Below are positions 37,058 through 46,002 of a stretch of 64,000 bases of DNA, piece by piece. The notes under the pieces were generated by a model. It worked only from the letters and a program-made list of their open reading frames with translations, searched no databases and had not been told where the DNA came from. The stretch is from positions 248,001 through 312,000 of the forward strand of contig JAUIBP010000005.1 in NCBI GenBank assembly GCA_030427735.1, written 5' to 3'. Positions within the stretch are counted from its first letter, which is position 1, and each line of letters begins with the position of its first letter. This DNA comes from Bacteroidia bacterium. GTDB lineage: Bacteria; Bacteroidota; Bacteroidia; Flavobacteriales; Flavobacteriaceae. A program made the translations under genes and the position numbers.

Positions 37058-38348
37058 CGGCAGAATCTAAAATAATATTAAACAGCTCTTTAAAATCTTT
37101 CCAGCGCCCCAAGCCACTTAACGTATAATTATGAAATACCGGTATAAACTCGCCGTTAACGTATTTAACTTCGTTAATTAAACTTTGTAAGGTTTCCTTT
37201 TTGTCTAATAACGAATTGTATTTTAGTAAAGCAGAATCGATAACATGATATGGATTTACTTTCAATGGCGTTTGTATTTCGTAATCTAAATCGTAAAAGA
37301 AAAACGGTGTACAGGTACCAGCCCTAAAGCCTAAGTGGTTTACATACCCCATGGTATAATCGTCTTGCACTTCTAATTCTATCAGGTTGCGATAAAATTC
37401 GGGTAAATTCAATTTCGAAAACGAATTTCTAGATTGCGCTAAAGAGGTATTAATTATGCCTTCCATACGCTGTTTTTCGGTTTTTAAGATATTCGCGTCT
37501 TCAATAGCAAAATACGACACTTTTAGACCGACCTTACTGTAATCGGCCATCGATTTAATTAAAGACACATAGTCTTTTCTGTGTACGCTTACCCCTTTAT
37601 CGTAAGTCGAATAATCGCCAATTAAAAAGAAAAAATAAAATTTAAATTTAGTGTTCTTCTGGCGGTTTATAATGTATTTAAAAGTATCGTAGGGATCACG
37701 TTTTACTCCAAAAAGCACCATAAATTTGTAATAGATCTTTTTAAGCTTAAGCCCTAGTAAATCTTTAATTGTACCGCCAAACGTACGCATTAAGCCTTTC
37801 AGCTTAAAGTTATAAGGAGAAGGCACATCTATTATAGGCTTTATACGGTAACTGCGTTCTGGAAATTCGAATTCTGGATAATGCGTTTGCAACACACGCT
37901 TAAATTTATAAGCCCAAATATCGACAACTGGCTGATTTAAAAACTGATATTTATACGCTAAGCTTTCGGTAGCCACATAACGTCCAAATTCGTCTTTAAC
38001 ATGTGGCAAATACTCTTCGTAGCGGCTAAGCAAATAAAAAGCAGCTGCAAAGATATCGTAAGGCATGGCACTTTTATCGCCATTAAAAAAGAAGCATTTT
38101 GTGTTTTCCCATTGCTGTACGTTTAAATCGATATCGGATAAGCCTTGCTCGAAAAGTAAATCGTGGCTTCGCACAAAAACCTCGTCTCCCAAAGGCTGTT
38201 TCGTATACGACATTTTTAAGCTGTCGTGCGCAATAAATTCTTCTATTTTTGAAGTAAAAGCTACAGGAACTCCTAAAATACGAGTACAAATATGTTTAAA
38301 CGAAAATTTTAAACGTGGCGTAATTTTATGGGTATAAACTAAAAGCAC
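37050..38348 (-). CDS. Polysaccharide deacetylase-like protein (DUF7033 type)
   Basis: 432 aa. The N-terminal half (1-170) has LLVYTHKITPRLKFSFKHI and the AMPYDIFAAAFYLLSRYEEYLPH segment seen in flavobacterial proteins fused to a NodB-like fold. The C-terminal half includes KPIIDVPSPYNFK, FFLIGDYSTYDKG and the AGTCTPFFFYDL stretch with GFRAG, which correspond to NodB motifs. The first metal motif reads IDVPSPY rather than the usual DxDD, so deacetylase activity is doubtful. No signal peptide. Start is GTG; a TACTTTTA box lies about 18 nt upstream. Confidence 0.72.
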   Translation of the reverse strand: MLLVYTHKITPRLKFSFKHICTRILGVPVAFTSKIEEFIAHDSLKMSYTKQPLGDEVFVRSHDLLFEQGLSDIDLNVQQWENTKCFFFNGDKSAMPYDIFAAAFYLLSRYEEYLPHVKDEFGRYVATESLAYKYQFLNQPVVDIWAYKFKRVLQTHYPEFEFPERSYRIKPIIDVPSPYNFKLKGLMRTFGGTIKDLLGLKLKKIYYKFMVLFGVKRDPYDTFKYIINRQKNTKFKFYFFFLIGDYSTYDKGVSVHRKDYVSLIKSMADYSKVGLKVSYFAIEDANILKTEKQRMEGIINTSLAQSRNSFSKLNLPEFYRNLIELEVQDDYTMGYVNHLGFRAGTCTPFFFYDLDYEIQTPLKVNPYHVIDSALLKYNSLLDKKETLQSLINEVKYVNGEFIPVFHNYTLSGLGRWKDFKELFNIILDSADD

Positions 38349-38416
38349 AGATAGAATTTAAAACCCTAAAAGTAATGAATTATAACCGGATGAAAACAGT
38401 TTCTTTCGCAAAGTCG

Positions 38417-39115
38417 CTATAAAATACCTTGATCGGCAAAGCTAAAATATTGATGCTCGGTAACAATAACATGATCGAGTACTTTTATATCTAAACTTTG
38501 CGACGCTGTTTTTAGTTTTTGAGTAATTTGTTGGTCTGCCTGACTTGGCTTTAAAGTACCAGACGGATGATTATGCACTAAAATTAAGGCCGTTGCGCCA
38601 ACTTCCAACGCCGTTTTTAAGGTTAACCGAACATCTACCAAAGTTCCTGTAATACCTCCTTTACTAAGCTGTTGCTGTTTTATAATTGCATTCGCGTTAT
38701 TTAAATATAAAATCCAAAACTCTTCGTGGGGCAATTCACCTAAAAGCGGTTGCATGACTTCAAACACACTAGTAGACGATGTAATTTTTGTACGATCTAC
38801 CTTATCTTCGCTACGCCTGCGTCTGCCCAATTCCATTGCTGCCGCGATGGTAATGGCCTTAGCCTCCCCAATGCCATTAAACGTCATAAGTTGTGCGACA
38901 GACAATTTACCTAGTGCGCTTAAATTATTATCTACACTCCCCAAAATGCGCTTACACAAACCAACCGCACTTTCTGTTCGGTTGCCAGAACCTATTAAAA
39001 TAGCCACCAACTCGGCATCGCTTAATGCCGAACGCCCTTTGTAAAGTAATTTTTCTCTGGGCTGATCGTCTTGAGACCAATTCTTAATAGAAAATGACAT
39101 CTTTTTTTCTGACAT
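38417..39115 (-). CDS. radC: RadC-family JAB-domain protein
   Basis: 232 aa. N-terminal UPF0758 region with a helix-hairpin-helix motif (FNGIGEAKA, 79-87), then a JAB1/MPN-like metal domain (about 110-232) with EEFWILYLNN, HNHPSG (181-186) and Asp194. This completes the JAMM zinc site. RadC proteins were once linked to DNA repair, but their real role is unsettled. A second ATG at codon 6 (39100) is preceded by a purine run and may be the true start. Reads divergently from the DUF1569 gene. Confidence 0.92.
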   Translation of the reverse strand: MSEKKMSFSIKNWSQDDQPREKLLYKGRSALSDAELVAILIGSGNRTESAVGLCKRILGSVDNNLSALGKLSVAQLMTFNGIGEAKAITIAAAMELGRRRRSEDKVDRTKITSSTSVFEVMQPLLGELPHEEFWILYLNNANAIIKQQQLSKGGITGTLVDVRLTLKTALEVGATALILVHNHPSGTLKPSQADQQITQKLKTASQSLDIKVLDHVIVTEHQYFSFADQGIL

Positions 39116-39165
39116 ACGATAAATATAATTATTGTAAATTTCAGAAACAATTAAATCTGCTAATT

Positions 39166-39618
39166 ATGAGATCTTTACTAGACCAATCGGCATCCGATTC
39201 CATAGCCGAAAGACTATCAAATTTAACCCCTTCTACAACCGCACAATGGGGCAAAATGGATGTTGCACAAATGCTAAAACATTGCCAGGGTCCATTAAAT
39301 GTAGCTTTAGAGCACGTTACGCTGCAAACTAAACTGGGGTTCTTTCAGAAGTTAATGATGAAACTGTACAAACCTTTACTCTATAACGACAAACCTTGGA
39401 AACACGGTTTACCAACCGCTAAAGAATTCGTTATCAACACTCCTGTAGATTTTAATCCCGAAAAGGAAAAACTCACAGCTCTTATTAACGAATTTACAAC
39501 AAAAAAAGACACGACTAATTGGCCTGAGCATCCGCTTTTTGGTTACTTTACACCACAACAATGGGGACAAATGCAATACAAACATTTAGACCATCATTTA
39601 ACTCAATTTGGCGTATAA
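39166..39618 (+). CDS. DUF1569 / DinB-like helical protein
   Basis: 150 aa from the ATG at 39166. A longer frame from 39094 would overlap radC and add 24 residues unlike the family, so it is rejected. It contains WGKMDVAQMLKHCQGPL, KPWKHGLPTA and HPLFGYFTPQQWGQMQYKHLDHHLTQFG. The spaced His residues (HC, HP, HLDHHL) match the metal-site pattern of the DinB-like four-helix bundle. Known members may be thiol-dependent or metal-binding enzymes; the substrate is unknown. The next gene starts 18 nt downstream. Confidence 0.8.
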   Translation: MRSLLDQSASDSIAERLSNLTPSTTAQWGKMDVAQMLKHCQGPLNVALEHVTLQTKLGFFQKLMMKLYKPLLYNDKPWKHGLPTAKEFVINTPVDFNPEKEKLTALINEFTTKKDTTNWPEHPLFGYFTPQQWGQMQYKHLDHHLTQFGV

Positions 39619-39635
39619 CCTAAACTATAACTCAC

Positions 39636-40238
39636 GTGCCTTATCCTCCAGAAATATATCAAGAACACAATACATCTGTACTCGTAGAAATTGTTAATCG
39701 TTACCCCTTGGCCACTTTAATTTCGATAGAAAATAATCAACCTTTTATTACACATGTGCCCTTAATTTACAACAACGGTAAGCTTATAGGACATATCGAT
39801 AAAGACAATCCTCAGGCTAAATTATTAACGAACAACAATCCCGTTACTGCAATTTTTTCTGGGCCAGACAGCTACATTTCCCCGAGTTTATTTGCAAGAG
39901 AACAATTACCAACTTGGAACTACATAAAAGTACACCTAACAGGTAAGGCTAATGCAATTACAAATACCGAGCAGATTAAAAATACGATGGTAGAAATGAC
40001 TTCTTTTTTAGAATCTCCCGACCACAAATACATTTTAGATGCAAACGATGTTAAAATGAATCAGTTTATCAACTATGTTGTTGGTTTTGAAATTGAAATT
40101 ACACACTGGGAAGGTAAGTTTAAAATATCGCAAGACAAATCGGACACCGAGAAACAAATTGCAAAACAGCAGCTACTCAGTAAAACACATCAATCCATAG
40201 AAGCCACTGTGCAAACCTTAATAAATGTAAAACACTAA
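39636..40238 (+). CDS. PaiB-family FMN-binding protein
   Basis: 200 aa with a flavin-reductase-like split beta-barrel: YPPEIYQEHN, the ATLISIENNQPFITHVPLIY strand pair, HIDKDNPQAK and WNYIKVHLTGKA. B. subtilis PaiB is listed as a negative regulator of sporulation and protease genes, but most homologues are simply FMN-binding proteins. The start is GTG. Any ATG further in would delete the conserved N terminus. Likely co-transcribed with the DUF1569 and hydrolase genes (gaps 18 and 3 nt). Confidence 0.87.
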   Translation: MPYPPEIYQEHNTSVLVEIVNRYPLATLISIENNQPFITHVPLIYNNGKLIGHIDKDNPQAKLLTNNNPVTAIFSGPDSYISPSLFAREQLPTWNYIKVHLTGKANAITNTEQIKNTMVEMTSFLESPDHKYILDANDVKMNQFINYVVGFEIEITHWEGKFKISQDKSDTEKQIAKQQLLSKTHQSIEATVQTLINVKH

Positions 40239-40241
40239 ACC

Positions 40242-41129
40242 ATGAAACCATTAAAAAAAGAAGATATCAACCAAAAAGTATTTGATTTATATGATGATTA
40301 CGCTCATAATAAATTATCTAGACGAAAGTTTATTGAGAAGCTTTCTGCTTTTGCGGTTGGCGGTATTACCGTATCTGCCCTACTGAGTTTTATTTCTCCA
40401 AATTATTTGGATACTGTGCTTATAGCTGCAAACGACCCCAAATTAGATACCGAGTATATTTATTATAATTCTCCACAAGGTGGCGGACGCATCAAAGGGC
40501 AGCTGAGTCGACCAAAAAACACACAAGAAAAACTGCCTGGAGTAATAGTTGTTCACGAAAACAGAGGATTAAACCCATATATTGAAGACGTTGGCCGACG
40601 AACAGCTTTAGAAGGTTTTATAAGTTTAGCACCTGATGCCCTGACGCCTCTAGGTGGATATCCTGGTAACGACGACGAAGGTAGAGCTTTACAAAAACAG
40701 AGGGATAGAAACGACATGTTAGAAGACTTCATTGCTGCATTTAATTATTTAAAAAACCACGAAAACTGCAACGGACATATAGGCGTGGTTGGCTTTTGTT
40801 TTGGAGGTTGGATTTCTAACATGATGGCTGTTAAGGTTCCTAACCTTAAAGCTGCTGTGCCGTTTTATGGTAGTGCTCCATCAACAGAAGAAGTCGCTAC
40901 CATTAACGCGCCGCTATTACTACATTTTGCTGAATTAGATACCCGAGTAAATGACGGATGGCCAGCTTACGAAACCGCTTTAAAAGCCAATAATAAAGCG
41001 TATACGGCTCACCTATATCCAAATGTTAACCATGGCTTTCACAACAATACAACTCCCCGATACGACGACCCTGCAGCAACTTTGGCTTGGCAACGCACAA
41101 TCTCCTTTTTTAAAGAGAATTTACAATAA
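40242..41129 (+). CDS. Dienelactone hydrolase-family protein with Tat-like signal
   Basis: 295 aa alpha/beta hydrolase. SRRKF at 26-30 followed by a hydrophobic stretch (AFAVGGITVSALLSF) looks like a twin-arginine signal, placing the enzyme in the periplasm. Catalytic triad candidates: Cys186 in GFCFGG, Asp233 in AELDTRVN and His264 in NHGFHN. Glu106 in VHENRG is the residue that activates the Cys in dienelactone hydrolases. The real substrate is unknown. Last gene of a three-gene plus-strand unit. Confidence 0.9.
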   Translation: MKPLKKEDINQKVFDLYDDYAHNKLSRRKFIEKLSAFAVGGITVSALLSFISPNYLDTVLIAANDPKLDTEYIYYNSPQGGGRIKGQLSRPKNTQEKLPGVIVVHENRGLNPYIEDVGRRTALEGFISLAPDALTPLGGYPGNDDEGRALQKQRDRNDMLEDFIAAFNYLKNHENCNGHIGVVGFCFGGWISNMMAVKVPNLKAAVPFYGSAPSTEEVATINAPLLLHFAELDTRVNDGWPAYETALKANNKAYTAHLYPNVNHGFHNNTTPRYDDPAATLAWQRTISFFKENLQ

Positions 41130-41205
41130 GACTATTTAACCATCTAAGTAAAAACCTTTAAAAAACTGTATATTTAGTATTTCCAAACCTAGTTTATAAA
41201 AAAGA

Positions 41206-43797
41206 ATGCATTTTAAAAATTTTATTATCGCGCTTTGTTTCTGCATGGTAATGGCTGGAATGTCTTTTAATTTACATGCTCAGCAAACCACTACTGAAAC
41301 TTCAGAAACCGATTCCCTTGCTGTTAAGCCTAAGGCCATTCCTTTAATTAATATTATACAAGAAGTAGAACAAACCAACAGTAGTTTAAAACTGATTCAG
41401 CGTAAAATAAAACGGCCAAGCAATATTGCTAAAATAGATTCTTTACTTCCCCTTTACGCCAACTTTTTAAACGACGAGGGTATTCTTATAGATAACTTCA
41501 CAAAAGCTAACCCTAATATTCAAAAGATAAATAATGTTTCGGTAAAGTGGAATGGTTATCTGAATTTCCTAAACCAATGGATGGATGACATTAACGATCT
41601 TGAAGAACGAAATTCATTACTTATTGAAGACATTAACTTTAAAGACAAAGTTTGGAAATTAAGCTACGAAAATGCTGTAAACAACAACGCCCCAACAGAA
41701 GTTCTTGCATCGATAAAAGAAACTATGGAGCGTGTAGCGCAAACCAAAAAAGAGATTCTGGATAATAATAACTACTACATTACTTTAGAGTCTAAAATAA
41801 ACACGCAAACTAATTATGTAGAAGACGTTATTGATGATATTAAATCCTTAAAAAATTCGGAGGTTTACGATTTACTTTATTTAAGACATCCCCCAATTTG
41901 GAAAACTAAATTCGACACCAAATTAGCAAGTAATTTTGATCAGGAAGAACATGCCATAGTTGGTAAAATTTCTAACATGTACAAATTGGCCCAGAACGAA
42001 AAAAGCGGTATTGTTCTGTTTGTTTTTTATCTTATAATAACCATTTTATTGTTTAGATATTTTAAACGTGGGTTCGAGAAACATCCTTTTAACGACACTG
42101 GAGAAATCGTTTTGACTGCAAAAAACTTAATTATCAATCAAAATGTATTGTGCATAACATTTATGTCTTTACTTTTTGCACAATTATATTTTACAACACT
42201 GCCTAAAATAGTTGGCGACGTCATCACGCTTTTAGCCATTATGGTAGCAGTGCCTATTATTATGCCGTTAATGTCTAAACGGTTTAAAAACATCTTATAT
42301 TTTGTGGTTTTATTTTACATCCTTAATTCTGCTAAATCCTATTTTTGGTTCGCATCGTTGGGTTACCGCTTATATATTTTGTTAGAAGCTATAATTGTTA
42401 TCGCGATACTGTACCACTATACCCATCCGTTTTTTAAAACCATTAAACAATTTAAAGACGGTTTCAACTGGTTACTTATTAGGCTTACTCCTGTTATTTA
42501 TGTCTTAAGCATTATCTCCATTCTATCAAATATTTTTGGTTACACCAATCTAACAGATATCACCCTTAAAATAAGTACCCAAAGTGGTATTATCACCATT
42601 TTGTTTTACAGTTTTACCTTAATTATAAACGGTATTGCCATAAGCATTATACACAGACATTTTACAGTAAAAGCCACTTATAGCCCTTTGGAGCGTGCCA
42701 GTATAGAAAATAAAACGCTTAAAGTTATTAGATGGTGCATGTACTTTTTATGGGGTATTTTTTTCTTGGCCATGATAGATGTGTTAAGACCGGTGACCGA
42801 ATTTTTAACCGATGTATTTACAGAACCCTACAAAATGGGAAGTTTGACCTTTACGTTGGGAGAAATCTTTTCGTTTATCATTACCTTACTTATTGCTTTT
42901 GTTTTAACCCGATTAATTAGCTTTTTAATAAACGACGATGATGGTGTTTTACGATTTTTGAAGCTTCCTAAAGGTATTCCCGCTGCCGTATCGTTGGTTA
43001 TTAGGTATTTTATAATAGGGTTTGGGATTGTTTTGGCACTATCGTCTTTAGGTATCGATTTAAGTAAATTCAACCTCATGGCAGGCGCATTAGGTTTAGG
43101 TATTGGTTTTGGTTTACAAACAGTAGTATCTAACTTTATCTCTGGTATTATTTTAGTGTTCGAACGCCCTATTTTACCTGGCGACACGGTTGAAGTAAAC
43201 AACCTTTTAGGCACCGTTAACCGCATTGGTGTTAGATCGTCTAGCATTAGCACTTTTGATGGCGCCGAAGTTGTAGTACCCAATAACAACCTCATCTCTA
43301 ACGATCTTATAAACTGGACACTCTCTAACAATACCAAACGTGTAGAAATTCTTGTAGGTACCAGTTACGATTCGGATCCCAACCGGATTTTAGAAATTTT
43401 AACAGAAGTTGCCACCAATCATCAATACACACTGCAAGATCCTGCACCAAGAGCGCTGTTTAACGATTTTGGCGATAGTTCTCTAAATTTCAGATTACTG
43501 TTTTGGGTGCATTACGAATTCGGGCTTCAATCGAAAAGCGACGTATCTATAGCCATTTATAACCGATTTAAAGCTGAAGGTATAGAAATTCCGTTCCCAC
43601 AACGCGATTTAAATGTTAGAAACGTACCCGAAGATGTTTTTAGAATACCAAATACACCTGTCCCGTTAAATACACCAGACCAAAATCCACTGGATAAAAC
43701 CATGGAAAAGCCATTTGTGCAACCTTTAAAAACAGATGTTAATTCTGATGATACTTCGGAAAAACCGCCCCACGATGACAATGCAGGAAAAACTTAA
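41206..43797 (+). CDS. Large MscS-family mechanosensitive channel
   Basis: 863 aa. Signal peptide 1-25, then a coiled-coil-rich periplasmic region (about 45-255, NINDLEERNSLL and similar). Eight or more TM segments follow (about 265-620), and then the MscS core. The pore helix carries AGALGLGIGFGLQTVVSNFISG (about 626-647), and the beta domain has ERPILPGDTVEV and VVVPNNNLISNDLINW. The C terminus (about 820-863) is a hydrophilic Pro/Asp tail. It protects against hypo-osmotic shock. It is much larger than E. coli MscS (286 aa), closer to MscK/YbdG-type architectures. Confidence 0.93.
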   Translation: MHFKNFIIALCFCMVMAGMSFNLHAQQTTTETSETDSLAVKPKAIPLINIIQEVEQTNSSLKLIQRKIKRPSNIAKIDSLLPLYANFLNDEGILIDNFTKANPNIQKINNVSVKWNGYLNFLNQWMDDINDLEERNSLLIEDINFKDKVWKLSYENAVNNNAPTEVLASIKETMERVAQTKKEILDNNNYYITLESKINTQTNYVEDVIDDIKSLKNSEVYDLLYLRHPPIWKTKFDTKLASNFDQEEHAIVGKISNMYKLAQNEKSGIVLFVFYLIITILLFRYFKRGFEKHPFNDTGEIVLTAKNLIINQNVLCITFMSLLFAQLYFTTLPKIVGDVITLLAIMVAVPIIMPLMSKRFKNILYFVVLFYILNSAKSYFWFASLGYRLYILLEAIIVIAILYHYTHPFFKTIKQFKDGFNWLLIRLTPVIYVLSIISILSNIFGYTNLTDITLKISTQSGIITILFYSFTLIINGIAISIIHRHFTVKATYSPLERASIENKTLKVIRWCMYFLWGIFFLAMIDVLRPVTEFLTDVFTEPYKMGSLTFTLGEIFSFIITLLIAFVLTRLISFLINDDDGVLRFLKLPKGIPAAVSLVIRYFIIGFGIVLALSSLGIDLSKFNLMAGALGLGIGFGLQTVVSNFISGIILVFERPILPGDTVEVNNLLGTVNRIGVRSSSISTFDGAEVVVPNNNLISNDLINWTLSNNTKRVEILVGTSYDSDPNRILEILTEVATNHQYTLQDPAPRALFNDFGDSSLNFRLLFWVHYEFGLQSKSDVSIAIYNRFKAEGIEIPFPQRDLNVRNVPEDVFRIPNTPVPLNTPDQNPLDKTMEKPFVQPLKTDVNSDDTSEKPPHDDNAGKT

Positions 43798-43824
43798 AGC
43801 GTATTGAATTTTGCCGATAAAGTA

Positions 43825-45180
43825 TTAGTGTATAAAGGCTTTTACTTCCTCAAAATCCAAACCGCCGTAATTTCCAGAACTCATTAACAGCAACGCAGAA
43901 CTTTCGAAATTTTGAGTTCTTAAAAACGCTTTAAAATCTGCTGGGTCTGTATAAATAATTAAATCGTCGCGCTCGAAAGCCAATGCAATCTGGTCTTTGG
44001 TTACAGGCTCTAGTTTTTTAATGTCTACTGCATGTGGCGAATAAAACACGACCGCAACATCGGCTGCATTTAGAGCTCCCTTATATTCTTTTAAAAACTC
44101 GGCATTTAAGCTACTGTAAGTATGTAGCTCTAAACAAGCTACCAAAGTACGTGATTCGTATTGCGCTTTTACAGCTTGTGTAGTGGCAGCGACTTTGCTT
44201 GGAGAGTGTGCAAAATCTTTGTAAGCTACACTTGTTGCGCTTTCCGCTATTTTTTCTAAACGCTTACTTGCGCCCTTAAACGAAGCTATAGCTTCATAAA
44301 AATCGTCTTCATCAACACCCATATGCTGACAAATCCACTTGGCTCCTGCTAAATTATTTAAATTATGTGCCCCAAAAACTTCTATTGGCAATAGTCCTTC
44401 TGGAGTTTCTAATAGGGTTTCTCCATCTTCAACAGTATATTCAGGAGTATAATAAGGCAATTTTCTAATCGGATTTTCTGACGCTTCAACAACACGTTTT
44501 ACAGCTTCATCTTCGGCATTATAAGTAATGCTTCCGCCCTTTACAATACTATCTACAAATATTTTAAACTGTACTTCATAATTATCGTAAGTCGGAAAAA
44601 CATTTATATGATCCCAAGCAATACCACTCAACAAAGCAATATTAGGTTTATATAAATGAAATTTAGGACGTCTGTCTATTGGCGAACTTAAATACTCGTC
44701 GCCTTCCAACACCATAAAATCGTTATCTTCGGTTAGTTTTACCATAACATCAAACCCGTCTAACTGCGCACCCACCATATAATCGACATCGCGATCGTGA
44801 TAGTGCATTACATGTAAAATCATAGACGTAATCGTGGTCTTGCCATGACTCCCGCCAATAACTACACGTGTTTTATGTTTAGATTGTTCGTACAAAAATT
44901 CTGGATACGAATAAATTTTAAGCCCTAATTCCTGAGCCTTCAACAATTCTGGGTTATCGGCTTTGGCATGCATACCTAAAACCACCGCATCTAATGCATC
45001 AGTGATTTTTTCTGGAAACCATCCAAAAGATTCTGGTAACAAACCTTTATTTTTTAAGCGAGATTTTGAAGGTTCAAAAATTTCGTCGTCGCTTCCTGTT
45101 ACGCGATACCCTTTATCTTGTAGTGCTAATGCTAAATTATGCATGGCGCTTCCACCAATGGCAATAAAATGTACGTTCAT
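43825..45180 (-). CDS. mpl: UDP-N-acetylmuramate:L-alanyl-gamma-D-glutamyl-meso-DAP ligase-like Mur ligase
   Basis: 451 aa. Mpl recycles murein tripeptide by joining it to UDP-MurNAc in the cytoplasm. N-terminal Rossmann domain with IAIGGSAMHNLA (7-18), ATP loop GGSHGKTT (109-116), central MurB/C-type DEYLSSPIDRRPKFHLYKPN segment, and a C-terminal ligase domain with FAHSPSK, where MurC has a HHP-type motif, and SGNYGGLDFEE. The GGSAMH opening, in place of the GIGGxGM of MurC, and the lack of neighbouring cell-wall synthesis genes favour Mpl over MurC. Confidence 0.85.
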   Translation of the reverse strand: MNVHFIAIGGSAMHNLALALQDKGYRVTGSDDEIFEPSKSRLKNKGLLPESFGWFPEKITDALDAVVLGMHAKADNPELLKAQELGLKIYSYPEFLYEQSKHKTRVVIGGSHGKTTITSMILHVMHYHDRDVDYMVGAQLDGFDVMVKLTEDNDFMVLEGDEYLSSPIDRRPKFHLYKPNIALLSGIAWDHINVFPTYDNYEVQFKIFVDSIVKGGSITYNAEDEAVKRVVEASENPIRKLPYYTPEYTVEDGETLLETPEGLLPIEVFGAHNLNNLAGAKWICQHMGVDEDDFYEAIASFKGASKRLEKIAESATSVAYKDFAHSPSKVAATTQAVKAQYESRTLVACLELHTYSSLNAEFLKEYKGALNAADVAVVFYSPHAVDIKKLEPVTKDQIALAFERDDLIIYTDPADFKAFLRTQNFESSALLLMSSGNYGGLDFEEVKAFIH

Positions 45181-45225
45181 AAACTTATTTTGAAGATTGT
45201 AAATATACAGGTTTACGCGGTGTTT

Positions 45226-45972
45226 TTAATGCATTTCGCTTTCAATCTGCGCTATTTTATCCAGAAAACTCGTATCATCCAAAGTTTGAAATGCCGACTG
45301 AAGCACTGCTTTAGCAGCTGCATTTTCTCCATTTTTTAAATAAAAATCGGCCAAAGTATTGAAACAGGTTTTAGATTGCCCAAGGTTTAAAGCCGTTTTG
45401 TAATGCTGTTCCGCCAGATTGATGTTGACTTCTTTTTCGTATATAAAACCTTTAGCCAAATGGCCATCTACGCGAGAAATAGCTTCTAGCTCATCGGCAT
45501 AATGTAGTGCTTTATCTGTGCTTCCGCCAAAAATACCAGGTAATTCCATATAAAGCTTAACCAACGCCCAACGCGTATCGATATGCTGAGCATCTAAACT
45601 GGCTGCTTTTAAAAAGGCATCTTTAGCATCAAACACCAAGGGTAAGGCCTGCCATTTACTCCCTGACAAGGCTTTCATAGCTTTAGCACCGCCATACTTA
45701 TAATGATATTGAGCTACATGGGGTTTTTCTTCGACCAAAACGGAATACTGAGCTATCGCCTCGCCCCACAATTGCTGATGCGCATAAGCATCGCCCAACA
45801 ACTCTATGGCTTCATAATTATTAAAAGATGTGTTAGCCGATAAGGTTTCAACAACATTGGCATATTGCTCGGTTTCGAAATAATGCTGTGCCACGTTTAA
45901 ATACGATTGCGAAAATCCTATTTGAACAACACCACATATAGTTAAAACAAAAACACTTGCAATACGTTTCAT
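45226..45972 (-). CDS. Exported tetratricopeptide-repeat protein
   Basis: 248 aa. Signal peptide 1-21 (CGVVQIGFSQS). Helical repeats with TPR spacing run from about residue 23 to 240: LNVAQHYFETEQYANVVETL, YEAIELLGDAYAHQQLWGEAIAQY, AKGFIYEKEVNINLAEQHYKTAL and LADFYLKNGENAAAKAVL. It is probably a periplasmic scaffold. It lies 30 nt downstream of the stop of a TonB-receptor-like gene, but a TATTTTTG box just before its ATG suggests its own promoter. Confidence 0.83.
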   Translation of the reverse strand: MKRIASVFVLTICGVVQIGFSQSYLNVAQHYFETEQYANVVETLSANTSFNNYEAIELLGDAYAHQQLWGEAIAQYSVLVEEKPHVAQYHYKYGGAKAMKALSGSKWQALPLVFDAKDAFLKAASLDAQHIDTRWALVKLYMELPGIFGGSTDKALHYADELEAISRVDGHLAKGFIYEKEVNINLAEQHYKTALNLGQSKTCFNTLADFYLKNGENAAAKAVLQSAFQTLDDTSFLDKIAQIESEMH

Positions 45973-45976
45973 ATTA

Positions 45977-45984
45977 CAAAAATA
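45977..45984 (-). promoter_or_regulatory. -7 box directly before the TPR gene
   Basis: TATTTTTG, a perfect TAnnTTTG match, 4 nt before the ATG. No TTG at the expected -33 spacing. It would give a leaderless mRNA. Confidence 0.45.
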
Positions 45985-46002
45985 CAGTTTCTCCCTTAAC
46001 GT

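Noticed and set aside
39094-39165. Upstream extension of the DUF1569 gene overlapping radC
   Set aside because: The added 24 residues (rich in Tyr, Asn, Phe, Lys) are unlike the family, and the intergenic region with AT-rich promoter-like DNA would be coding.
42828-43337. 169-residue open frame antisense to the MscS channel gene
   Set aside because: It lies opposite the most conserved pore region; its Pro/Lys/Thr composition mirrors the sense codons. No promoter or start context.
43825-45180. MurC as the identity of the Mur ligase
   Set aside because: The GGSAMH opening and lack of neighbouring murein-synthesis (dcw) genes point to the recycling ligase Mpl.
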